DNA from: JBFXDW01 sp050180745 | Lineage (GTDB): Bacteria; Pseudomonadota; Alphaproteobacteria; UBA9219 | Length of the DNA: 30,025 nt | Reading direction: 5' to 3' | Assembly: GCA_050180745.1 (NCBI GenBank) | Contig: JBFXDW010000010.1 | Location: forward strand, 1 to 30,025 | Part shown: positions 21,679-29,503 of the stretch, piece by piece | Numbering within the stretch: position 1 is the first letter of the stretch | How the letters are laid out: each line of letters starts with the position of its first letter | Notes under the pieces: generated by a model | Databases searched by the model: none | What the model saw: the letters and a program-made list of their open reading frames with translations, nothing else | Told to the model about the DNA's origin: nothing | Position numbers and translations under genes: made by a program

Positions 21679-22635
21679 ATGAAAATCGCATGGTGCCACG
21701 GTCATATCGGTTATGACATTTATAAAGACTTCAAGGTGCTGACGGGGAAAAAGGAAGCAGCGGCGCTTGTAGCAACTGCTCCTCTTTCCGAGAAGCTGCA
21801 CCTCGGCGGAAAAGCCCTCAACTTTGCCTTTGCTTTGGCACGCGCTGGATCTTCCTCACATCTATCCGGGTTTATCGGAAACGATACGCTTGGGGATAGA
21901 GTAGAGGCGGACTGCCAAAAGTTTGGCATAGAAGCCACTCTTTGTAAGGCTGCGCCACAAACCCCTGTTTTTTGGGTTGATGAGATAGGCCCGAAGGTTC
22001 TGCAAGATGGAACTATCACAAAGGAGAACATTCAGCTTCCTTATGTGCCAAAGTTTCACGCGACTGTTTTGCATGCAATTAATGATTGGCGATTTTTGCC
22101 TTTACTCGTTGATAAGGCGAAGGCGAAAGGCGGGTTCTTGGTATTTAACCCAGCGCCGATTGAAAACCTGAAAGACCTTGCCCCTGTGCATGAGGCTGAC
22201 CTTTTGATCGCAAATGAAAGCGAAGCGATTGTTATTGCGGAAATGGCTGGCATAAAAACTGAAGGAAAGTTGCGCCTTGCAGGTGTGTTGCAGGAGAGAC
22301 TTAAAAAGAATGTTGTTGTGACCTTGGGTGAACACGGCATTTCAGCAGCATTCGGCAATAGCCGTTTTTATCAAGAACCTTTTCCATCTGACGTTGTCGA
22401 TACAGTAGGAGCCGGAGACGCTTTTCTCGGTTTCTTTTTGGCATACCGTCTTCAAGGAAAATCCATTTCAAAAAGTTTGCAAATAGGCGCGGCTGCGGGA
22501 TCGCTTGTTTGTGAAGTTAAAGGAGCCATAAGGCCCGACCTGTCTGCACCTTTGGCAGAAGACCGCATATCCCGAAAGATCCGTACAAACAGGCGACAAC
22601 ACTTGGCGTCACAAGCGCTTCGTTTTGGCTCCTGA
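21679..22635 (+). CDS. PfkB/ribokinase-family sugar or nucleoside kinase
   Basis: 318 residues from the ATG at 21679 (GAGGAAAAA upstream). The frame is open for 46 more codons upstream but those overlap the Nudix gene in another frame. Family hallmarks: LHLGGKALNFAFALARAGSSSHLSGFIGNDTLGDRV near residues 35-75, and the ATP/anion-hole motif DTVGAGDAF at 241-249, whose last aspartate is the catalytic base. PfkB members phosphorylate ribose, fructose derivatives, adenosine and other nucleosides; the family motif alone does not fix the substrate. Placement next to an S-adenosylhomocysteine-hydrolase-like protein makes a nucleoside or sugar intermediate plausible. Family firm, substrate unknown. 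Confidence 0.85.
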   Translation: MKIAWCHGHIGYDIYKDFKVLTGKKEAAALVATAPLSEKLHLGGKALNFAFALARAGSSSHLSGFIGNDTLGDRVEADCQKFGIEATLCKAAPQTPVFWVDEIGPKVLQDGTITKENIQLPYVPKFHATVLHAINDWRFLPLLVDKAKAKGGFLVFNPAPIENLKDLAPVHEADLLIANESEAIVIAEMAGIKTEGKLRLAGVLQERLKKNVVVTLGEHGISAAFGNSRFYQEPFPSDVVDTVGAGDAFLGFFLAYRLQGKSISKSLQIGAAAGSLVCEVKGAIRPDLSAPLAEDRISRKIRTNRRQHLASQALRFGS

Positions 22636-22675
22636 TTTTAACGGACAATTTTAGACAAAACATAGTGAGGAAAAT

Positions 22676-23875
22676 ATGACATCTAACATTTCATTAGCCT
22701 ATGACGCAGGGCACACATTAGACGATGCCAGCATGCTGGATATTGTTGAAGAATACAGAAGCGCAGCAAAGCTGTTTGGCGAATTAGCGGCGACCGGACC
22801 AAAGGTTCAAAAGAAAAATCTTGGTTTGATTGTAGTAAGCCACATCCTGCCGGATAAGCTGGCCTACCTTGAAATGCTTAACAAGCACTTTGGTATCTCG
22901 GCCATCGTACCAAAACCAAAATCAATAGACAAAGAAACGCACAACCTGATTAAGAGCAAGTATCGGTTCTTGCATTTACAGCGTGAGGAGTTGAGTGACT
23001 TCGGTCGGCATCTCCCTTTGTTCAAGGAAGCAATCGGTACGCGCAGGTTTGTCGTTCTTGATGTTGGTGGCTACTTCGCACCTAACGTTGAGAACTTTTC
23101 AAAAACCTTTGGCAATCAATTTTTGGGTGTCGTTGAGGACACCGAAAATGGGCATGTCCGCTATATGGACATGAAGGAGGCCAATGTCCCGATCCTGTCG
23201 GTTGCAAGAAGCCCACTTAAAGAACCGGAAGACTATTTGATTGGACAATCCATCTTGTTCTCCGCTGAAGCCGTTCTTCGTGGAAACAATCAGATTCTTA
23301 TGAACAAGAAGGCCTTGGTCATTGGGTATGGGAAGATTGGTAAGAGCATCGCCCTGTCCCTAGCCAATAGAAACGTGGACGTGAAGGTTTACGACCATGA
23401 TCCCATAAGAATGGCGCAGGCTCTTTCTCATGGATTTGACGTTTCAGATAAACGCGAACTTGCGACAAGCGACATTGTTTTCTGTGCGACAGGAAACAAG
23501 TCTCTATGTAACGGTGATTTCTCGGCCTTAAAAAAAGGAGCTTATGTCGCGTCGGTCACGTCGTCAGATGACGAGTTTGATTTTAGCACGTTGCGGCATA
23601 GGTACTTTTCAACGCCGGTCAATCCAACGATCAACAAATATTACCGCGACAATCATTATTTTTACCTGATTAACGATGGAAATGCGGTGAACTTTTTGCA
23701 CAAGGCATCGGTTGGTTCTTACATCCACCTTGTACAGGCGGAAATCTTCGCAGCTTCCGCAAAAATTGCTGCGGGTAATGCCAAAAATGGCTTTGGCGAA
23801 TTGTCATCACCCGAAAGAAAACGGATTGCTGGCGTTTGGCTAAAGAACTTTTCAGGACGGAAACTTCAATTTTAA
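22676..23875 (+). CDS. S-adenosylhomocysteine-hydrolase-like NAD-binding protein
   Basis: 399 residues. The N-terminal part (about 50-160) follows the substrate-domain layout of AdoHcy hydrolase: VSHILPDKLAYLEML, VVLDVGGYF where the family has a DDGG-type turn, then FLGVVEDTENGHVRYMDMK, equivalent to the family VVEETTTG segment. A Rossmann NAD domain follows (NKKALVIGYGKIGKSIALSLANRNVDVKVYDHDPIRMAQALSHGFDV), then DIVFCATGNKS and late GNAVNFLHKASVG. True AdoHcy hydrolases are longer and keep more conserved substrate residues, so this is a divergent member with possibly a different substrate. AdoHcy hydrolases use bound NAD to oxidise a ribose 3'-OH transiently. Start at 22676 follows GTGAGG. 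Confidence 0.8.
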   Translation: MTSNISLAYDAGHTLDDASMLDIVEEYRSAAKLFGELAATGPKVQKKNLGLIVVSHILPDKLAYLEMLNKHFGISAIVPKPKSIDKETHNLIKSKYRFLHLQREELSDFGRHLPLFKEAIGTRRFVVLDVGGYFAPNVENFSKTFGNQFLGVVEDTENGHVRYMDMKEANVPILSVARSPLKEPEDYLIGQSILFSAEAVLRGNNQILMNKKALVIGYGKIGKSIALSLANRNVDVKVYDHDPIRMAQALSHGFDVSDKRELATSDIVFCATGNKSLCNGDFSALKKGAYVASVTSSDDEFDFSTLRHRYFSTPVNPTINKYYRDNHYFYLINDGNAVNFLHKASVGSYIHLVQAEIFAASAKIAAGNAKNGFGELSSPERKRIAGVWLKNFSGRKLQF

Positions 23876-23889
23876 TAGGAGGCATAAAC

Positions 23890-24474
23890 ATGAATACGAT
23901 TGATAAAAGGCTGCAACCCATTGTGAACTATTTTCTCTTTTTTCCTAAAGAGGCATCAGAGCTTCAATTGTTGCAGGAACAACTGAAGACAGATTCCGAT
24001 ATGTTTAATCGCAAAAATTATCGTGGACATATCACAACGAGCATTGCTCTTTTTGAAAAGGCCTCGAAGGAAATCCTTCTAATCCACCACATCGGCCTGA
24101 ATGACTGGATTCAGCCAGGCGGTCATTTCGAAGATGATAAAGACTTATGGGTTGCCGCGCAACGTGAGCTTCAGGAAGAGACCGGCATTGCCAAAGTAGA
24201 TATTGTCGATTGGGGACAATATACGATGACCATCCCCTTTGACATAAATACGCACTCAATCCCCGCAAACCCGAACAGGGGCGAGGGTGCCCACGTTCAT
24301 CACGATTGCTTGTTCCTTGCTTCAGTATCGAAGCCCAAAGAAATCAAGCAACAAGTCGAGGAAATCAAAGGTTTTGCGTGGAAGCCTTCATCTGCCGATG
24401 ACATTTCTCCTCGATTGAGGCATGTTATCAGCAAGGCCAACCGTTTAGGCATCCTGCGTTATGGCATTTTTTGA
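23890..24474 (+). CDS. Nudix hydrolase (canonical box)
   Basis: 194 residues. TAGGAGG precedes the ATG at 23890. The Nudix box is complete: GGHFEDDKDLWVAAQRELQEETGI at about 77-100, with RELQEE supplying the metal-binding glutamates. An N-terminal helical extension (residues 1-45) comes before the fold, as in several Nudix subfamilies acting on nucleotide sugars or alcohols. A late HVHHDCLFLASV strand and the EEIKGFAWKP segment are also family-like. Fourteen bases separate it from the AdoHcy-hydrolase-like gene and seven from the HD gene, so the three are one unit. Confidence 0.88.
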   Translation: MNTIDKRLQPIVNYFLFFPKEASELQLLQEQLKTDSDMFNRKNYRGHITTSIALFEKASKEILLIHHIGLNDWIQPGGHFEDDKDLWVAAQRELQEETGIAKVDIVDWGQYTMTIPFDINTHSIPANPNRGEGAHVHHDCLFLASVSKPKEIKQQVEEIKGFAWKPSSADDISPRLRHVISKANRLGILRYGIF

Positions 24475-24481
24475 GGGTAAT

Positions 24482-25138
24482 ATGGCAAAAGATAGTGAAA
24501 TTGTTGAGCAAACAACAGCATATGTTCGGCGTGAGCTGGAGGGGGAAAGTTCTGGACACGACTGGTGGCATATTCATCGAGTTGTTAACAATGCACTTGC
24601 TATTGCGCGGGCAGAAAAGGCAGACGAGACCATCGTCTGCCTCGCCGCTCTTCTTCATGACATAGCGGATTACAAAATGCACGATGGTGATTGTGACATC
24701 GGCCCTAAAGTTGCCCGTGCATGGCTTGAAAAGCAGGGCATGGATGAAGAGCGGATAGGGCATGTTTGCAAGATTATCAAAGACCTGTCTTTTAAAGGAG
24801 CAGGAACAGAAAGCCCGATGGATACTTTTGAGGGAAAGATCGTACAGGATGCTGACCGCCTAGATGCCATCGGTGCAGTGGGCATCGCTCGTGTTTTTGC
24901 TTTTGGTGGAAACAAGGGGAGGGAAATTTATAACCCCGAAAATCAACCAACGGCGCACAAGAGCTTTGAGGAATACAAAAACGCGAAATCTTCAAGCATC
25001 AACCATTTCCACGAAAAGCTTCTTCTCCTCAAAGACCGCATGAACACCGAAACAGCAAAGAAGATGGCGGAAGAGCGCCATGTCTTCATGCTCGCATTTT
25101 TAGATCGGTTTCATGAAGAGTGGGAAGGTAAGGCCTAA
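24482..25138 (+). CDS. HD-domain phosphohydrolase, YedJ-like
   Basis: 218 residues. HD superfamily metal site: H26 in SGHDWWHIHR, H59-D60 in AALLHDIADYK, and the late aspartate in KIVQDADRLDAIGAVGIARVFAFGG. That last block and the following HFHEKLLLLKDRMNTETAKKMAEERHVFMLAFLDRFHEEW match the E. coli YedJ type well by eye. HD proteins of this class remove phosphate from nucleotides or other small phosphate esters; the exact substrate of YedJ-type proteins is not settled. Last gene of the enzyme operon; GAGGG precedes the ATG. Family firm, substrate unknown. Confidence 0.87.
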   Translation: MAKDSEIVEQTTAYVRRELEGESSGHDWWHIHRVVNNALAIARAEKADETIVCLAALLHDIADYKMHDGDCDIGPKVARAWLEKQGMDEERIGHVCKIIKDLSFKGAGTESPMDTFEGKIVQDADRLDAIGAVGIARVFAFGGNKGREIYNPENQPTAHKSFEEYKNAKSSSINHFHEKLLLLKDRMNTETAKKMAEERHVFMLAFLDRFHEEWEGKA

Positions 25139-25142
25139 CCGG

Positions 25143-25268
25143 CTAGAAAAGAAGATCAATGACAAAACCGACTGCCGCACCAATAAGCGAACTTATCATA
25201 TACCCGATCACGGCTAGAGAGTTGTCTGTGTCGTAACAAGGAATTGGGGTTATGTTGCTTTCATACAT
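25143..25268 (-). CDS. Small single-helix membrane protein
   Basis: 41 residues on the minus strand with an excellent ribosome site (GAGGAGG, five bases before ATG). A polar N-terminus MYESNITPIPCYDTDN is followed by one hydrophobic helix (LAVIGYMISSLIGAAVGFVIDLLF) that runs to the end and contains small-residue GAAVG packing. It lies convergent to, and four bases from, the HD gene. Function unknown; the length and shape suit a small regulatory membrane peptide or toxin-like peptide, but there is no direct evidence. Confidence 0.6.
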   Translation of the reverse strand: MYESNITPIPCYDTDNSLAVIGYMISSLIGAAVGFVIDLLF

Positions 25269-25398
25269 GATGGCCTCCTCATAAACATGGAAGTTTTTTA
25301 TAACGCATGAAAGTGCCAATAACGGACAGCCATCATATCAATTTTTGCAACAAGTGACCATTTTTGTCATACATGATAGAAACTGTCGTCTTGCAGGA

Positions 25399-26403
25399 TC
25401 AGTCATCAAAGTCTTTAACTTTGGCTGTGTAACAACATGCACAACAAGGAAGTCGTGTGCAGCCCGGCATGGGGAGTTCAGGAGCCTCGTGAACATCATA
25501 CAGTTTTCCCTTATGTTGTGATGACGCCGCACATCCGTCATCGCCACATAGGATTTCAATTCCGACAATTATCCCTTCTGCCTCTAGTTTTCTGTATCGC
25601 TCCAACTCACGCTTGGATGTACTCCAACAACCTAGATTGAGAACAATTCTCTCGATTTCGTGGTCAAGCTTCGTTGATCTTCCGAACCCCAAGCATGACC
25701 ACATAGCCTCATTCAGGGCATGTCGGTATTGTTCATCCGGGACATCGGAGAATGCCCCCGGTCGTTTGATGCTTGCGGAAACATACAGGCTTAACTTCTG
25801 ATAGACGTCCGTCGAATTGAGTGGTGGAAACAAGTCCGGGTGAACTGAAGAAAAAAGTCGTTGTGCGTCATAGGCTGCGGCGATGCTTGCGGCGGTAAGC
25901 ATATCTCCAGCCTCAAGTGCTTTTTTCGCCGCATCCATTGCAGTGGTTTTTATAGACTCTTCCTTATTCGTAAATTCAGTTACCAGCGGCATGGCTGTTG
26001 CCGTGCATTCCCATAATGGCTCATTGGGCAAAAGTCGCGATATATCCGGACAAACAGATAAAAGGCGCTTTATCAACTCAGCCTTTGCGCCGGACACCGG
26101 CAGACCTCGATCCTTCAAATGCTGTTTCAGTTCCTTGACTGTAAAACGCGAAGCCTGTGTTTCAACAGGAGCTTTTTCGAGCAGTCCTTTTTTGATGAAC
26201 CATGAAAGCGTGGCGTGCGGGCTTCGCTGAAGGACGGCTTCCCAAGCGCCGTTTACACCAGATGGCTTTAAGGGCCTCGGTTTCGCAAATTGGGATAAAA
26301 GCGCCAATTCCGCACGAGAGAACCCAGCATGAGCCCTATGTGCTGGCCGTTTCGATGTTTTCCGTCCACTAAAGGCCGTTAGTATCTTTTCCCAAATCGA
26401 CAT
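25399..26403 (-). CDS. SAP-domain protein with cysteine-rich C-terminus
   Basis: 334 residues from the ATG at 26403, which overlaps the RmuC stop as TGATG; a GTG one codon earlier is also possible. A SAP DNA-binding helix-extension-helix lies at about 86-116 (RFTVKELKQHLKDRGLPVSGAKAELIKRLL). The middle is helical. The last 50 residues carry CGDDGC...PGCTRLPCCACCYTAK, seven cysteines spaced like a metal-binding site. SAP modules bind AT-rich or damaged DNA in repair and chromatin proteins. It is third in the WYL-RmuC-SAP operon, which fits DNA metabolism. The cysteine cluster as a zinc site is inferred. Confidence 0.7.
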   Translation of the reverse strand: MSIWEKILTAFSGRKTSKRPAHRAHAGFSRAELALLSQFAKPRPLKPSGVNGAWEAVLQRSPHATLSWFIKKGLLEKAPVETQASRFTVKELKQHLKDRGLPVSGAKAELIKRLLSVCPDISRLLPNEPLWECTATAMPLVTEFTNKEESIKTTAMDAAKKALEAGDMLTAASIAAAYDAQRLFSSVHPDLFPPLNSTDVYQKLSLYVSASIKRPGAFSDVPDEQYRHALNEAMWSCLGFGRSTKLDHEIERIVLNLGCWSTSKRELERYRKLEAEGIIVGIEILCGDDGCAASSQHKGKLYDVHEAPELPMPGCTRLPCCACCYTAKVKDFDD

Positions 26404-27902
26404 CACCCCTCTGCCGTCAAAAGCGCAGGGGCATCGTCGGATCGCTCGTCATTGTGCGCGACGAGTTCTTGGTCGGCCTCATCTGATGCCAGGGGCAGTG
26501 ACTTGCTGGTTTTCGCTCCAAGCTCTTTCAACTGTTCAACCTGGCTGATCAAATTGCCTCTTCCTGAAGCCAATTTCCCCATTGCACTACTGAAGCTGAC
26601 TGAAGTCTGATCGATGCGCTTACCCAAGTCTTTCATGTCATCAAGGAATCCTGCAAGTTTGTCGTAGATACGACCAGCCTTCAATGCAATCTGCTCGGCG
26701 TTTTGGTTCCTTCTTTCGACCTGCCATACGTTGGCAACGGTTCGAAGCGCCATCATCAAGGTTGTGGGTGTAGCGATGGCAACATTGTTTTCAACGGCAT
26801 AGCCCGTCAGAGATGGATCGGCCTGCAAAGCTGCCGCCAGTGCTCCCTCAATGGGGATGAACATCACGACATAGTCGAGATTGCTCCCGGCAGCGAGTTG
26901 ATATTCCTTTCCAGAAAGAATTTTAATGTGGTTGCGCACCGAAGCAAGATGGGCAGACAGATGAATGCTTTTCTCTTCTGCTTCCGCGTTTACATACTGC
27001 TCAAAGGAAACGAGTGAGACTTTGGAGTCGACTATAATCTTTTGCCCGCCGGGAATGTTGACGATGACATCAGTTCGTACTCTTCCACCTTCATCGTTCG
27101 TATGACTTTCTTGCGATGTGTATTCCGAGCCTTCACGCAGACCAGATTTTTCCAAGATAGAGCTTAAAATCATTTCGCCCCATGCACCCTGCGTCTGACT
27201 ATCTCCCTTAAGCGCTTTTGTCAGATTGGTTGTTTCGCACGACATGCGCGCACTGGCTTCGGACAGAACCCGAATTTGCTCGGCAAGGACGGCTCGTTCT
27301 TTGTTGCTTTCATTTGATGCCGTTTGAACAGACTGGTTAAATTCGACGAGCTTTTCCTTCAACGGGGTCAAAAGCGCGTCAATCTGTTCTTTGTTCTGTT
27401 TGCTAAAAGTTTCACCATTAGTTTTCATCGTGTTTTCAGCTAGCACCTTAAACTCATTGGTCATGTCCTCCTTTGCCTCAAGCAAAAGCGACAGTTTTTC
27501 GGTAGCCTGCTTTCTTTCCTGTTCAAGGGTTTCCCTTAGAGTGGCGTTTTGCGCCGATATGGCCGCTACAGACTCACGCAGCTTGTTAAGTTCTTCAATG
27601 TTCTGGTTCTGCTCGTTCTGCAAGGCCAAGAATCTGTCCTTTTTTTCCTCGAGCGTCGCTTCAAGCGAGGCTTTGCTTTCACGTATGGAAACAATTTCGG
27701 CATCTTTCTCGGACAACAAACTTTCTAAAGCCGGTATTCGGGATGATTTTTGTTCTTCCACTGCAATGCGTGTTTCTAGTGAGTTTTTTGCTGCTTGCAT
27801 TTCTTCAATGTAGGTTTCCTTTGCTTGGACAGGCAAACGGCGTCCAACAAAAAAAGCGACAGCAATGCAAACTGCTGAGCCAATCCAAAAAACAACGTTC
27901 AT
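26403..27902 (-). CDS. rmuC: DNA recombination protein RmuC
   Basis: 499 residues from the ATG at 27902 (AAAGGAAAAAAG upstream); a longer frame of 15 residues overlaps the WYL stop and is unlikely. Layout typical of RmuC: an N-terminal membrane helix (VFWIGSAVCIAVAFFVGRRL), a long coiled coil (about 30-190), then the nuclease-like core with QTQGAWGEMILSSILEKSGLREGSEY, DVIVNIPGGQKIIVDSKVSL and YVVMFIPIEGALAAAL. The conserved D-V-I-V/DSKVSL pattern belongs to the PD-(D/E)XK-type fold. RmuC limits recombination at inverted repeats. Adjacent genes (WYL regulator, SAP protein) suggest regulated DNA processing. Confidence 0.93.
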   Translation of the reverse strand: MNVVFWIGSAVCIAVAFFVGRRLPVQAKETYIEEMQAAKNSLETRIAVEEQKSSRIPALESLLSEKDAEIVSIRESKASLEATLEEKKDRFLALQNEQNQNIEELNKLRESVAAISAQNATLRETLEQERKQATEKLSLLLEAKEDMTNEFKVLAENTMKTNGETFSKQNKEQIDALLTPLKEKLVEFNQSVQTASNESNKERAVLAEQIRVLSEASARMSCETTNLTKALKGDSQTQGAWGEMILSSILEKSGLREGSEYTSQESHTNDEGGRVRTDVIVNIPGGQKIIVDSKVSLVSFEQYVNAEAEEKSIHLSAHLASVRNHIKILSGKEYQLAAGSNLDYVVMFIPIEGALAAALQADPSLTGYAVENNVAIATPTTLMMALRTVANVWQVERRNQNAEQIALKAGRIYDKLAGFLDDMKDLGKRIDQTSVSFSSAMGKLASGRGNLISQVEQLKELGAKTSKSLPLASDEADQELVAHNDERSDDAPALLTAEG

Positions 27903-27918
27903 CTTTTTTCCTTTCTTT

Positions 27919-28908
27919 TCATGGAAGGCCATCCCACTTTTGCACATAACCGTTCACCATTTTCCGCAGCGCAGCGGGTTTCACGACTTCGACCTGATCA
28001 CCCCACATATAGAGATGCCACGCCATTTCCAGCAGGCCGCCTGCTTTGAAGCGAACGGTCATGGAGCCGTCCTTGCCGTCGGTGATCTTTTGGCTGGGGT
28101 GGAACACGAAGTCACGAGCGGCCTCTGCGGCGCGCGGTGTGAACTTCCAGACGACATCAACAGTCTTTTCTTTCCAGATACCGAAGGACTCCTCGGCATA
28201 GCTTTGGATGTCGAAGGATGGATCGCGTCGAAAGCCTTGCTTTGTGACCGTGACGTCTTCGATCTGGGAGAGGATAAAATGATAGCGCGCAGCCTCGCGA
28301 CCCATCTCGGAGCCGCCTCCAACCAGATAATGCCGGTGGCCGTATAGGAAGCCGTAAGGTGCAACCCGTTTAACCTCAGCCTCTTTCTTACCCTTGCCTC
28401 GATAAAGAATCTCGACGATTTGGCAGGCTTTGATCGCCTCGCGTAAGGAATGAAGATGCTCGACCTTGATTTTGGGTCGCGGCCCCGGGCGCGCGGCCAA
28501 GCCCTCGGCCTCGATCAGCGCCTCAAGATCTGGCTCAATCCGGCGCGAGGCTTCGCACTTCTGGAAGCTTTTGATCTTTCCGCAAAGAGAGCGCAGAGCT
28601 TTGGCCTGAAGGCGCAGCCCGCGCCCGTTGAAGGCTTTAGCCGCCATGTCGAGGGTCGCCAGCTCGTCGGGCGTCAGGGCCAAATGTCGCCCGTTTGTTG
28701 CGGAAGGAATGCGCCAGCGCTTGATGCGGCAGGCGTCGGTCTTCTCCTCCGTTTGCGGATAGACCCGTACCACGGCGTCCCTCATGCGCATGGCCGTCCG
28801 GCGTGAAACCTCGAACATCTGCTCAATGTCGGCCAGCGAAACGCCATCGGCGCTCGATTGCATGGCAAAGGCAAGGTTCAGCAGGTCTTCGGCTTTTTCA
28901 AATCGCAT
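27919..28908 (-). CDS. WYL-domain transcriptional regulator
   Basis: 329 residues. An N-terminal winged helix (about 1-70: MRFEKAEDLLNLAFAMQSSADGVSLADIEQMFEVSRRTAMRMRDAVVRVYP) is followed by a linker, a WYL domain (about 145-235, with the core YGFLYGHRHYLVGG at 185-198) and a C-terminal WCX-like extension. WYL proteins bind nucleic acids or nucleotide ligands and often control DNA-repair or phage-defence operons. It is first in the leftward operon and 16 bases before rmuC. GC content is visibly higher than in the island. Family firm; ligand unknown. Confidence 0.9.
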   Translation of the reverse strand: MRFEKAEDLLNLAFAMQSSADGVSLADIEQMFEVSRRTAMRMRDAVVRVYPQTEEKTDACRIKRWRIPSATNGRHLALTPDELATLDMAAKAFNGRGLRLQAKALRSLCGKIKSFQKCEASRRIEPDLEALIEAEGLAARPGPRPKIKVEHLHSLREAIKACQIVEILYRGKGKKEAEVKRVAPYGFLYGHRHYLVGGGSEMGREAARYHFILSQIEDVTVTKQGFRRDPSFDIQSYAEESFGIWKEKTVDVVWKFTPRAAEAARDFVFHPSQKITDGKDGSMTVRFKAGGLLEMAWHLYMWGDQVEVVKPAALRKMVNGYVQKWDGLP

Positions 28909-29042
28909 GGAAACAGCTCTGTTTTGTTGCGCTGTTACCTTGCCACAAAAAACCTCGCCCCGCCAAGGGGCAATGTGACCGGAATTGGCACATCAGCGTG
29001 ATAAGACAATCGAAAGATTTCTTTGACCCGCTGGAGAACCCC

Positions 29043-29492
29043 ATGAACAAAGCTTTACTATGCGCCTTACTCCTACCTTTGGCTGCTTGCGCCTCCGCCC
29101 AAGACCATCGTGCCGATGTTTCGAACCAAGACAAGGATCGCCTGACCGTTGCCGCCGCTCAGCGTGAGATTCACAAAGGCATGTCCTCGGCTGATGTGGT
29201 CGGGGTATTGGGATCGCCCAATATGGTCACCACCGATGAAAATCGCCGGGAAAGCTGGGTGTACGACAAGATTTCGACCGAAAAGGTCTATTCCACATCC
29301 TCCGGTGGGCTTGGCCTGATCTTTGGCGGCGGCGGGGCCACGGGCGGCGCAGGACTGCTTGGAGGACTTGGCGGCGGCATGAGCAGCGGTTCGGGCGCTG
29401 CCAGCACGACCCAGCGGACGCTCACCATTATCGTGAAATTCGATGAAGCGGGCAAAGTGCGTGATTACGCCTATCGCTCCTCCAGCTTTTAA
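29043..29492 (+). CDS. Outer-membrane lipoprotein with BamE/SmpA-like domain
   Basis: 149 residues. Lipoprotein signal MNKALLCALLLPLAACASAQ with lipobox LAAC and cysteine at 16. The next segment AAAQREIHKGMSSADVVGVLGSPNMVTTDENRRESWVYDKIS has the pattern of the SmpA/BamE fold. A glycine-rich stretch (GGLGLIFGGGGATGGAGLLGGLGGG) interrupts before the final strand TLTIIVKFDEAGKVRDYAYRSSSF. Probably an outer-membrane lipoprotein of unknown job. GGAG precedes the ATG. Paired with the next gene. The 134-base gap to the divergent WYL gene has a small GCCCC/GGGGC hairpin at 28957-28971. Confidence 0.8.
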   Translation: MNKALLCALLLPLAACASAQDHRADVSNQDKDRLTVAAAQREIHKGMSSADVVGVLGSPNMVTTDENRRESWVYDKISTEKVYSTSSGGLGLIFGGGGATGGAGLLGGLGGGMSSGSGAASTTQRTLTIIVKFDEAGKVRDYAYRSSSF

Positions 29493-29503
29493 GGGGAGCC
29501 GTC

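Noticed and set aside
25261..25378. Repeated TCATACATGAT (25261 and 25368) and TGAC-N7-GTCA at 25355-25369 as operators
   Set aside because: Two copies of an 11-base sequence and one weak palindrome without conserved placement are not enough to call.
28957..28971. GCCCC/GGGGC hairpin as a terminator or operator
   Set aside because: It lies between two divergent starts without a T run and is short, so it may be chance in GC-rich sequence.
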